Shown: one piece after another, positions 1-7,670 of the stretch | Layout: each line of letters opens with the position of its first letter | Position numbering within the stretch: the first letter of the stretch is position 1 | Origin: Fictibacillus sp. FJAT-27399 | GTDB taxonomy: Bacteria; Bacillota; Bacilli; Bacillales; Fictibacillaceae | Direction: 5' to 3' | Length of the DNA stretch: 51,890 nucleotides | Assembly (NCBI RefSeq): GCF_001510655.1 | Contig: NZ_LMVC01000002.1 | Location: 666,499 to 718,388, forward strand | Translations under genes and position numbers: made by a program | The notes under the pieces: generated by a model | The model's input: the letters and a program-made list of their open reading frames with translations, nothing else | Told to the model about the DNA's origin: nothing | Database searches by the model: none

Positions 1-199
1 CACCGACGGGAGTCTCACCTGTCACGCTAGTCCCGCAGGACAAGGAAGGCTCCGGCAGCTTTTTATCGCACGAAGAAAATGTGAAGTTCATTTTCGAGGA
101 GTCTCGCATCTTCCACTTCAATTCACTTTTCATTGAAGATTTTTCAAGCCAAAAAGGGGCTGCCTGAAGGTCAATTTTCGACTTTCTAGCCAGCCCCTT
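1..199 (-). repeat. Dispersed repeat family A, copy 1 (truncated by window edge)
   Basis: Read on the minus strand this begins at 199 with AAGGGGCTGGC, contains the GAAAGTCGAAAATTGACCTTC hairpin head, and continues into a segment matching the copy at the right end of the window. It carries a 60-bp cassette at 37-96 that is absent from the copy at 15340. The spoVB stop codon lies only 3 bases away, so the GC-rich hairpin probably ends spoVB transcription. The rest of the element lies beyond the window edge. Confidence 0.85.
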
Positions 200-202
200 G
201 TT

Positions 203-1756
203 TTATGCGATCCATCTTTTAATAAGCGGAAGGTGAGCGAGGTCTTCTCTCTTCACCAAGCGGAAAAACAACAGAGCAAGAAGATAAACGATACTAGTTA
301 AGACGAGGCAGAGGCACATTCCTGCCACCCTTGAGAACTGAGGGAAGATATACGTATAGATGAGCTGTGAAACAAATCCGGTGATCATGATGGAAAAGAA
401 ACCGTAGATGAAATCCTTGGCTTTGATCGTATAGCTGATCGCTTTGGCCACACTTGCAAAATGAAGGAGAGTGACTACGACGATGCCTAGAACGATGGCC
501 ATAGCCACGCCCATGATGCCGAATTCAGGCCTTGTAGCAAGAGCAAAGACAGCAGCAAGTTTGACGGCTGATCCGATCAGGCTGTTCATCATAGCCGCTC
601 TGGCAAGATTCATGGCCTGTAACACTGCCTGAAGAGGCCCCTGAAAATATAAAAAGAAAAACAGCGGTGTCATGACCTTTAAATAAGAAGCAGAAGCAGG
701 AGAGTTATACATAAGGTCCATGATTGGAACGGCATACACGTAGGTAATTACCGCGGCGATGCCTCCAGACAGCATGGAAAGCCGCAAAGACTGATTCAGC
801 CGGTGTTCAATCAAGGAATACTTTTTATTGGCGTTTGCTTCACTGATGGCAGGGACGAGTGAAACAGATAACGAATAGGTAATAAATGTAGGCAAGTAAA
901 GCAAGGGAATGACATAACCTGCCAGTTCCCCGTACTGTCTTGTTGCGGCAATGGTGCTCACCCCGGCAATCGCCAGACTCCGAACAACCACAATCGGTTC
1001 AAAAAAGTAAGAAACAGAACCAATCAGCTGGCTTCCGGTGGTCGGAAGAGCGATTCCGAGCAGTTCGTTTAATGTGGAGCGACCGCCTTTTAGCTGTCCG
1101 AAAAATCCTTTTCGGACCTTCATGTTTTTTTTTAACTTAAACATGGAGAACATATATAAAAGGGAAGCGAGCTCTCCGATGATAACTGAGATCATCGCTC
1201 CGGCCGCTGCATACTCGACACCATAAGGAAGAAAGAGTCCGGTAAGAAGTGCTACAAGAGTAATCCGCACAATCTGCTCAATGACCTGGGAATAGGCGGA
1301 AGGACGCATATTCTGAAGTCCTTGAAAGTATCCTCTCAGCACAGAAGATGCAGCGATGACGGGCACTACCGGTGCAATTGCGATTAAAGGGTAAAAGGTT
1401 CTTTTGTCTGTAAAGAAATAATGAGACAATATAGGAGCAGCCGCGATCATGGCAGTTGTAAAAATGATGCTGAGCACACCAGTTACGGCCAGGGAGACGA
1501 TCAGTATCTTTTTGATCTTTTGGCGGTCGCCTTTCGCATCGGCCTCGGCCACTAGTTTAGAGATGGCGATGGGAAGCCCCATTCGTGTCAAGGTGATGGC
1601 TAATAGCATCGTCGGCACAGCCATCATATAAAGGCCGACGCCTTCCTGTCCCATCACCCGGGCGACAACGATGCGATTGATAAACCCAAGGATCCGTGTG
1701 ATCAATCCGGCGAGAATGAGCAGCAGTGTTCCCTGGATAAGGGTTTGTTTTGACAT
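203..1756 (-). CDS. spoVB: SpoVB, stage V sporulation polysaccharide/lipid flippase
   Basis: Multi-pass membrane protein of the MOP/MurJ-type exporter superfamily, 517 residues, close to the usual SpoVB length of about 518. In B. subtilis it is needed for spore cortex synthesis, probably by moving a lipid-linked precursor across the outer forespore membrane. The frame stays open 115 codons further upstream. I start at ATG 1756 (MSKQTLIQGT) because the family begins there with the first membrane helix (LLLILAGLITRILGF), and the upstream residues look non-coding and contain a duplicated segment. Its neighbour comN is divergent, as in B. subtilis. A candidate sigma-E promoter lies at 1831-1861. 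The stop codon abuts a repeat that can act as terminator. Function is assigned from the family and gene order. Confidence 0.9.
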   Translation of the reverse strand: MSKQTLIQGTLLLILAGLITRILGFINRIVVARVMGQEGVGLYMMAVPTMLLAITLTRMGLPIAISKLVAEADAKGDRQKIKKILIVSLAVTGVLSIIFTTAMIAAAPILSHYFFTDKRTFYPLIAIAPVVPVIAASSVLRGYFQGLQNMRPSAYSQVIEQIVRITLVALLTGLFLPYGVEYAAAGAMISVIIGELASLLYMFSMFKLKKNMKVRKGFFGQLKGGRSTLNELLGIALPTTGSQLIGSVSYFFEPIVVVRSLAIAGVSTIAATRQYGELAGYVIPLLYLPTFITYSLSVSLVPAISEANANKKYSLIEHRLNQSLRLSMLSGGIAAVITYVYAVPIMDLMYNSPASASYLKVMTPLFFFLYFQGPLQAVLQAMNLARAAMMNSLIGSAVKLAAVFALATRPEFGIMGVAMAIVLGIVVVTLLHFASVAKAISYTIKAKDFIYGFFSIMITGFVSQLIYTYIFPQFSRVAGMCLCLVLTSIVYLLALLFFRLVKREDLAHLPLIKRWIA

Positions 1757-1792
1757 ATCGGGCCCTACTTTCTTATCAGAAATGAGTTTGCC

Positions 1793-1828
1793 ATCGGTTT
1801 TCCGTGTAACATCGGTTTTCCGTGTAAC
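1793..1828. repeat. Perfect 18-bp tandem duplication upstream of spoVB
   Basis: The unit ATCGGTTTTCCGTGTAAC occurs twice back to back, at 1793-1810 and 1811-1828. It lies 37-72 bases upstream of the spoVB start and downstream of the candidate sigma-E promoter, so it would be in the 5' leader. No function is recognised. Confidence 0.9.
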
Positions 1829-1830
1829 CC

Positions 1831-1861
1831 ATTTATATGGAGAAAATGGACAAAGCATGAC
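1831..1861 (-). promoter_or_regulatory. Candidate sigma-E promoter for spoVB
   Basis: On the minus strand a GTCATGCT -35-like element (1854-1861) is followed after 14 bases by CATATAAAT (1831-1839). This resembles the mother-cell sigma-E pattern TCATATT / CATACAnT. B. subtilis spoVB belongs to the sigma-E regulon. The match is imperfect. Confidence 0.4.
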
Positions 1862-1905
1862 AAGTTGTTTTTTATCCGCAAAACGCAGGAGAGGTGAACG
1901 AATCA

Positions 1906-2157
1906 TTGGATGTGATGAGTTTTGAAGACATGAAAACAGAGGTTGAACCAGCTCTGCAATGCAAAGCCGAGGAGTTTCATTTTCTTGGGTACGAGAGTGT
2001 TTCGAATGAAGAAGTATGGAATTGTGTGATGCGTAAGGCTCAAAAGAAAAAAGAGGAAGCAAAATTGCATGTTCTTGTTGGTCTGATACTTGGTTTATCA
2101 TTGACCGATTTTATGAACTGGCTGACACTCGAAGCGTTTAAGAGGGATGTGGAATAA
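1906..2157 (+). CDS. comN: ComN-like post-transcriptional regulator
   Basis: Small soluble protein of about 83 residues. The core (GYESVSNEEVWNCVMRKAQK, then LHVLVGLILGLSLTDFMNWL) resembles ComN/YrzD, which in B. subtilis sits between spoVB and secDF and is linked to post-transcriptional control of the comE competence operon. The start is not certain. TTG 1906 is 8 bases behind an AGGTGA site at 1892-1897, whereas GTG 1894 would overlap that site and ATG 1915 is 17 bases away. The gene is divergent from spoVB, and their 5' regions overlap. Family assignment rests on remembered sequence and position, not a search. Confidence 0.7.
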   Translation: MDVMSFEDMKTEVEPALQCKAEEFHFLGYESVSNEEVWNCVMRKAQKKKEEAKLHVLVGLILGLSLTDFMNWLTLEAFKRDVE

Positions 2158-2253
2158 AAGGGCCATCCCCGGCGGGGTACCCTTCTTTGCTGTTTATCAA
2201 AGAAACGCAAAAGATAGGATTATGTAAAGTTTTACAAAGTTTTCGGAATGAAA

Positions 2254-2283
2254 TTGACAGAAAAAAACAACTGTCGCTATAAT
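2254..2283 (+). promoter_or_regulatory. Sigma-A promoter for secD-secF
   Basis: TTGACA at 2254-2259 and TATAAT at 2278-2283, both consensus, separated by 18 bases. The leader of about 70 bases ends in an AGGAGGAAAG ribosome site before secD. Confidence 0.85.
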
Positions 2284-2361
2284 GGGGAAGATTGCACTTT
2301 TCTATACATATTCATTATCGTGCTTAAAAGTGTGTCGGCAGCATGAAGGAGGAAAGAAGGA

Positions 2362-3666
2362 ATGGTGAAGAAGAGCAAGATCCTTACATTTTTTATAATC
2401 CTTGCCGTAATTGTTGGTCTGATCGGCATGACAACAAAGGGGATTGTAAATAATATTAAGCTCGGTCTGGATTTACAAGGGGGATTTGAAGTACTTTACG
2501 ATGTAAAACCAGCCAAAGAAGGCCAAAAGATTACAAACGATGTTCTAAAAAGTGCGGTAGAAGCACTCGATCGACGGGTAAACGTACTTGGTGTTTCGGA
2601 GCCGAACATCACAATCGAAGGGAAAAATCGGATCCGGGTTCAGCTTGCAGGAATCAAGGATCAGAACAAAGCAAGAAAACTCCTTTCTACACAGGCTCAG
2701 TTGACCTTCAGAGATGTCAATGACAAGGTATTGCTTGATGGATCGGACCTTAAAGGCGGCGGTTCAAAAGTAACCTTTGACCAGAACAATCCGAACCAGC
2801 CGATCGTTCAGCTGACTCTGAAAGATCCGAATAAGTTTGCTAAAGTAACGAGAAAAGTCATGAACATGGGGCCTGGACAAAATCAGCTCGTCATCTGGCT
2901 TGATTATAAAAAAGGCGATTCATATAAAGAAGAGGCGACAAAGAAAAAACCTAAATTTATCTCTGCGCCATCTGTCACTAAAGAATTGGATCAGAAAACT
3001 GTTGTTATTACTGGACATTTTTCCCAGGAAGAAGCGAATAACCTGTCTTCTATCCTGAATGCCGGGGCACTTCCTGTGAAATTGGATGAAAACTATTCGA
3101 ATTCTGTTGGTGCTAAATTCGGGAAACAGGCTTTGGATGAAACGGTCACTGCCGGAATTATCGGTATTGCTCTCGTCTTCCTTTTTATGGCGTTTTACTA
3201 CCGGTTCCCAGGCCTTATCGCTATTGTCACACTCAGTTTTTATATTTATTTAAACCTTCTCATTTTTGATTGGATGGATGCGGTACTGACACTTCCGGGA
3301 ATCGCTGCCTTTATCCTTGGAGTAGGTATGGCTGTAGATGCAAATATTATAACCTCTGAAAGAATTAAAGAAGAAATTCGTTCCGGAAAATCAATCGCTT
3401 CCGCTTATAAGTCGGGGTCAAAGCGCTCGTTTGCTCCGATCTTTGATGCGAATTTAACCTCCATCATCACAGCAGCAGTTCTATTTGCATATGGTACAAG
3501 TTCAGTTAAGGGATTCGCTCTCGTACTAATTGTGAGTGTTGTAACCAGCTTCTTTACCAATGTGTACGTCTCCCGAATTTTGCTGGGCCTCTGGGTAAAC
3601 AGCAAGTTCTTGAACAAAAAACCGGGTTACTTCGGAGTGAAAGAGAGTGATATACATGAGCTTTAG
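2362..3666 (+). CDS. secD: SecD, protein translocase accessory subunit
   Basis: Membrane protein of 434 residues that works with SecF and the SecYEG channel, using proton motive force to pull secreted proteins outward. Features: an N-terminal membrane helix at about residues 7-27, the family motif GLDLQGGFEVLYDV at about 35-48, a large external P1-type domain, then a C-terminal helix bundle with GMAVDANIITSERIKEE. ATG 2362 follows a strong AGGAGGAAAG site. In B. subtilis SecD and SecF are one polypeptide of about 737 residues. Here a TAG stop ends SecD and SecF begins in the +1 frame 11 bases earlier, so the two are separate but probably translationally coupled. Confidence 0.93.
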   Translation: MVKKSKILTFFIILAVIVGLIGMTTKGIVNNIKLGLDLQGGFEVLYDVKPAKEGQKITNDVLKSAVEALDRRVNVLGVSEPNITIEGKNRIRVQLAGIKDQNKARKLLSTQAQLTFRDVNDKVLLDGSDLKGGGSKVTFDQNNPNQPIVQLTLKDPNKFAKVTRKVMNMGPGQNQLVIWLDYKKGDSYKEEATKKKPKFISAPSVTKELDQKTVVITGHFSQEEANNLSSILNAGALPVKLDENYSNSVGAKFGKQALDETVTAGIIGIALVFLFMAFYYRFPGLIAIVTLSFYIYLNLLIFDWMDAVLTLPGIAAFILGVGMAVDANIITSERIKEEIRSGKSIASAYKSGSKRSFAPIFDANLTSIITAAVLFAYGTSSVKGFALVLIVSVVTSFFTNVYVSRILLGLWVNSKFLNKKPGYFGVKESDIHEL

Positions 3667-4576
3667 AAACCCGAATTTTCATTTTGATGTTGTAAAACAG
3701 CGGAAGAAATTTTTTATTTTCTCCTCTCTTTTAACCATCGTAGGGCTCATTTGCCTTTTAACCATAGGTTTGAAATTAAGTATCGATTTTGAAAGCGGAA
3801 CGAGGGTTGAAATCAGCGGGAACCATTTAAAAGCTGCTGAGCTCAAGAAAGATTTTGAAGACTTAGGTCTTAAACCGGATGGCCAGCCGCTGATCTCTGG
3901 TAAAAATAGTGACAGAGCGACAGTATCCTTTGTTGGTATGCTCTCACGTGAAGAAGTGGCAAAAGTGAATACGGCCATTAAACAGAAATACGGAGATGAG
4001 CCGAACATCAATACAGTATCACCAACGGTTGGCCGGGAAATGGCCAGGAATGCGATCATTTCTGTACTGATTGCCTCCATCGGAATCATCATCTACATCA
4101 GCCTGCGTTTTGAATGGCTTATGTCATTGGCAGCGGTTGTTGGATTATTGCACAACGCATTTTTGATTGTAGCCGTGTTCAGCATTCTGCGGCTTGAAGT
4201 GGATCTTACGTTTATAGCAGCCGTATTAACCATCGTAGGTTACTCGGTACATGATACGATCATCACGTTTGACCGAATCCGCGAAAACATGAAGTTTACG
4301 AAGGTGAAAAATGTTGAGACCCTCTACAAGGTGATCAACGACAGTATTATGCAGACTCTTACCCGTTCCATTAATACGGTATTTGCCGTAGTGCTCACGG
4401 TAGTTGCATTGCTGATCTTCGGAAACGCGTCCATCATGAACTTCTCGATCGCCCTGTTGATCGGACTGGTTTTTGGAACGTATGCATCTATTTGTATTGC
4501 TTCTCAGCTCTGGTTTGTACTTAAATCCAGACAGTTGAAAAAACTTAAATTCAGTTCTGCCAATAATCAGGCATAG
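3656..4576 (+). CDS. secF: SecF, protein translocase accessory subunit
   Basis: 306-residue partner of SecD. Features: N-terminal membrane helix, the DFESGTRVEI P4-type domain, and the C-terminal bundle with TIVGYSVHDTIITFDRIREN, the conserved SecF motif. The ATG at 3656 (MSFRNPNFHF) overlaps the last 11 bases of secD. A GTG at 3647 in the same frame is an alternative start. SecD plus SecF add up to the length of the fused SecDF of B. subtilis. The separate arrangement is unlikely to be damage, because both halves are full length and keep their own start and stop. Confidence 0.92.
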   Translation: MSFRNPNFHFDVVKQRKKFFIFSSLLTIVGLICLLTIGLKLSIDFESGTRVEISGNHLKAAELKKDFEDLGLKPDGQPLISGKNSDRATVSFVGMLSREEVAKVNTAIKQKYGDEPNINTVSPTVGREMARNAIISVLIASIGIIIYISLRFEWLMSLAAVVGLLHNAFLIVAVFSILRLEVDLTFIAAVLTIVGYSVHDTIITFDRIRENMKFTKVKNVETLYKVINDSIMQTLTRSINTVFAVVLTVVALLIFGNASIMNFSIALLIGLVFGTYASICIASQLWFVLKSRQLKKLKFSSANNQA

Positions 4577-4583
4577 GAATTCA

Positions 4584-4612
4584 TTGTCACCTCGTAACCC
4601 ATTTTGTATAAT
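4584..4612 (+). promoter_or_regulatory. Sigma-A promoter for recJ
   Basis: TTGTCA at 4584-4589, 17-base spacer, TATAAT at 4607-4612. The leader is short and the ribosome site AGGTGA (4625-4630) lies 7 bases before the recJ start. Confidence 0.8.
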
Positions 4613-4637
4613 AAATAGGTTATGAGGTGATTTTTTT

Positions 4638-6968
4638 ATGTTGAAAGCACGAACGAGGTGGAATGTCCGAACTTTAGATGAAGATAAAGTAAAGGAATTA
4701 GCCTCTTCTTTAAAAATCCCAAAGTTAGTAGCCAACCTATTAGTTGCAAGGGGAATGGAAACAAAAACTAGTGCTGAACAGTTTTTGTCCAGTGGAACGG
4801 AGGCTTTTTATGATCCCTTCTTAATGGATGGGATGAGAGAAGCTGTTGATCGGATCCAACAGGCTGTTGCCAGCCAAGAAAAGATTCTTATTTTTGGTGA
4901 TTATGATGCAGATGGAGTAAGCAGTACATCTGTTATGGTATATACATTAAAGGCGTTAGACGCCAATTTTGGTTTTTACATACCAAATCGTTTTACAGAA
5001 GGCTATGGACCAAATGAACCCGCGTTAAGATGGGCGAAGGAACAAGGTTTCAGTCTTGTTATTACAGTCGATACGGGGATTTCAGCTGTGAATGAAGCAC
5101 GTGCGGCGAAAGAGATGGGACTGGATTTTATCATCACTGACCATCATGAGCCTCCGCCTGTTCTGCCTGATGCTTATAGTATTATCAATCCCAAAAAACC
5201 TGGATGCCCATATCCTTTTAAAGGGCTGGCGGGAGTAGGTGTCGCGTTCAAAGTTGCGCATGCTCTGCTTGGCAAAGCTCCGCTTCACTTATTGGATATT
5301 GCCTCCATTGGCACGATTGCTGATCTGGTTCCTCTTGTGGATGAAAACCGCATCATTGCAAAAGAAGGAATAAAGGCACTAGAGAGAACCACTAAGACAG
5401 GATTAAAAGCACTTCTCGAAGTTGCTGGTTTAAAAGATACGGTGCTGAATGCAGAGCATGTAGGGTTTGCGATTGGCCCCCGTGTTAATGCGGTTGGAAG
5501 ACTGGATTCTGCAGTTCCTGCGGTTGAGCTTTTTACGACTGATGACAAGGAAGAAGCTGCCATGCTTGCCGCTGAAATTGATCAATTGAACAAAACACGT
5601 CAAACCATTGTATCTGAGATCACAAAGGAAGCCATTGAATTGGTGGAACAAAAGTATCCACCTGATAAAAACAATGTTCTTGTTGTCGCAAAGGAAGGAT
5701 GGAACGCAGGAGTCATCGGTATCGTAGCTTCCCGGCTAGTCGAACAATTTTACCGTCCGACAATCGTTTTAAGCATCGATGAAGAGAAGGGCCTTGCCAA
5801 AGGATCGGCAAGGAGCATTGAGGGCTTTGATATGTTTGAGAACTTATCGCTGAGCCGTGATATACTTCCACACTTTGGAGGGCATCCTATGGCGGCAGGC
5901 ATGACTTTGGCCGTAAGTGATCTGGATGAACTGAGAAGCCGGCTTAACCGCCAGGCTGGTGAACAATTAACAGAAGAAGATTTTAAACCCGTGACTTCTA
6001 TTGATTTGGAATGCTCACTTGATGAAGTATCCATTGAAACCATTGAACAAATGAACAAATTGGCTCCTTTTGGTGTCAGTAACCCTACTCCGCGCGTACT
6101 GATACCTGATGTTAGAATCAGCGAGATCAAGAAGATCGGCAGCCAGTCCAACCATTTGAAAATACAATTCTCAGATGGCAAATCCAAGCTGGATGCGATT
6201 GGTTTTCATAAAGGCCCGCTAATGGATGAGCTAAGCTATCATTCCCCGCTCTCAGCGGTAGGAGAGCTATCAATCAATGAATGGAACGGGTTCCGGAAAC
6301 CGCAGCTTATGCTTAGTGATCTGGCCGTAAAAGAATGGCAATTATTTGATCTGAGAGGGATAAGGGACGCTCAGAAAAAACTGTCCGGCCTCCCTAAGGA
6401 CAAGGTTCTTCTCATCGCTTTTGAGGCAGATACGAAGGAACATCCTGCGTTTTCAGACTTGAAAGAGCAGATCCGGCTTTATCCGCAGGAAAAAGAAAGC
6501 CTGAATTTTGAAGAAAAGTATGTTGTTTTTCTCGATGTTCCAAAAACAAGGGAAGAATTCTTTTATCTGCTGGAAAGCAATCCAGAACCGGAAAGAACAT
6601 ATGTCATCTTCCACCAGGAAAATGATCAGTTCTTTTCCACTGTTCCGACAAGAGAGCAGTTCAGATGGTTTTATGCGTTCTTAACCAAACGTAAAACATT
6701 TGATGCCAGCAAGCACGGGGAGGAACTGGCTAGACTTAAGGGCTGGTCGCGTGAAGCAGTGCCATTTATGTCAAAAGTGTTTTTTGAGCTGGATTTTGTT
6801 ACAATAGAAGATGGTGTTATTTCGATTAATGATCGTCCTGACAAAAAAGACCTGAAGCATTCATATACATATAGGAGTAAATTAGAACAAGCGGAGATTG
6901 AAAATCAACTTGTCTATTCTTCCTATCAGGATTTGAAGAACTGCTTTGATCAGTATAAAGGGAAATAA
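4638..6968 (+). CDS. recJ: RecJ, single-strand-specific 5'-3' exonuclease
   Basis: 776 residues, the long Bacillus-type RecJ. It trims 5' single-stranded DNA in recombination and mismatch and base repair. DHH-family motifs are visible: GDYDADGVSS (about residues 90-99), ITVDTGIS, TDHHEPPP, the NAVGRLDSA region, then the DHHA1 motif HFGGHPMAAG. An OB-fold follows, and a long C-terminal domain (from about residue 560) typical of Gram-positive RecJ. Start ATG 4638 follows AGGTGA. apt begins 30 bases after the stop, so recJ and apt are likely co-transcribed. Confidence 0.95.
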   Translation: MLKARTRWNVRTLDEDKVKELASSLKIPKLVANLLVARGMETKTSAEQFLSSGTEAFYDPFLMDGMREAVDRIQQAVASQEKILIFGDYDADGVSSTSVMVYTLKALDANFGFYIPNRFTEGYGPNEPALRWAKEQGFSLVITVDTGISAVNEARAAKEMGLDFIITDHHEPPPVLPDAYSIINPKKPGCPYPFKGLAGVGVAFKVAHALLGKAPLHLLDIASIGTIADLVPLVDENRIIAKEGIKALERTTKTGLKALLEVAGLKDTVLNAEHVGFAIGPRVNAVGRLDSAVPAVELFTTDDKEEAAMLAAEIDQLNKTRQTIVSEITKEAIELVEQKYPPDKNNVLVVAKEGWNAGVIGIVASRLVEQFYRPTIVLSIDEEKGLAKGSARSIEGFDMFENLSLSRDILPHFGGHPMAAGMTLAVSDLDELRSRLNRQAGEQLTEEDFKPVTSIDLECSLDEVSIETIEQMNKLAPFGVSNPTPRVLIPDVRISEIKKIGSQSNHLKIQFSDGKSKLDAIGFHKGPLMDELSYHSPLSAVGELSINEWNGFRKPQLMLSDLAVKEWQLFDLRGIRDAQKKLSGLPKDKVLLIAFEADTKEHPAFSDLKEQIRLYPQEKESLNFEEKYVVFLDVPKTREEFFYLLESNPEPERTYVIFHQENDQFFSTVPTREQFRWFYAFLTKRKTFDASKHGEELARLKGWSREAVPFMSKVFFELDFVTIEDGVISINDRPDKKDLKHSYTYRSKLEQAEIENQLVYSSYQDLKNCFDQYKGK

Positions 6969-6998
6969 TCAGGCGTTGATACAGGAGGAAAATAGAAG

Positions 6999-7511
6999 AT
7001 GGATTACAAAAAATATATATCTGTAGTGGAAGATTTTCCGCTTAAGGGTATTCGGTTTAAAGATATTACCACACTTATGCAAGATGGCGAAGCTTACGCT
7101 AAAGCTGTAGATGATATTGCAGACTATGCAAAGGATCTAAACATAGATGTAATCGTAGGTCCCGAAGCGAGGGGCTTTATTGTTGGCTGCCCGGTTGCTT
7201 ATAAATTGGGGCATGGTTTTGTGCCGGTTCGAAAAGATGGAAAACTTCCTCGTGAAGTGGTAAAAGTAAGCTACGGCCTTGAATACGGCAAAGACGTGCT
7301 GACAATGCACAAGGATTCTATTAAACCGGGACAAAGAGTCCTGATTACGGATGACCTGCTGGCGACAGGTGGAACAATCGGTGCGACCATTCAACTTGTA
7401 GAAGAACTTGGTGGAGTTGTCGCAGGGATAGCTTTCATGATTGAACTTACGTATTTGGACGGACGAAAAAAGTTATCCGGATATGATATTTTTACGTTAA
7501 CGCAATATTAA
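6999..7511 (+). CDS. apt: Adenine phosphoribosyltransferase
   Basis: 170 residues. Converts adenine and PRPP to AMP in cytoplasmic purine salvage. The type I PRTase PRPP-binding loop [13 protein letters not shown] is at about residues 115-127, and the fold start VGPEARGFI at about 53-61. An AGGAGG site precedes ATG 6999. A hairpin with a T-rich tail follows at 7519-7555. The recJ-apt-relA order is conserved in Bacillus and links nucleotide salvage to (p)ppGpp metabolism. Confidence 0.96.
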   Translation: MDYKKYISVVEDFPLKGIRFKDITTLMQDGEAYAKAVDDIADYAKDLNIDVIVGPEARGFIVGCPVAYKLGHGFVPVRKDGKLPREVVKVSYGLEYGKDVLTMHKDSIKPGQRVLITDDLLATGGTIGATIQLVEELGGVVAGIAFMIELTYLDGRKKLSGYDIFTLTQY

Positions 7512-7518
7512 AAGATCG

Positions 7519-7555
7519 AAAGGGTGCTCTCTGAAAACAGAGTACTCTTTCTTTT
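7519..7555 (+). terminator. Probable intrinsic terminator after apt
   Basis: Arms AAAGGGTGCTCT and AGAGTACTCTTT (two G-T pairs) with an 8-base loop, followed by CTTTTT. Some read-through into relA is possible. Confidence 0.6.
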
Positions 7556-7603
7556 TCATATGGAATTGTAAATAAAGGAAATTCGACATTTTTCGTTTTT
7601 TAC

Positions 7604-7632
7604 TTTACAGCTTCACTTTTTTTCATGATAAT
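7604..7632 (+). promoter_or_regulatory. Candidate sigma-A promoter for relA
   Basis: TTTACA at 7604-7609, 17-base spacer, GATAAT at 7627-7632. relA starts 38 bases later behind AGGTGA. Confidence 0.55.
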
Positions 7633-7670
7633 AGAAGCAATATACAATTTTTGACGTTAGGTGATTTTCA

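Noticed and set aside
1757-2101. N-terminal extension of spoVB (115 codons)
   Set aside because: Passes through a tandem duplication and the comN coding region; no homology to the family N-terminus and no ribosome site.
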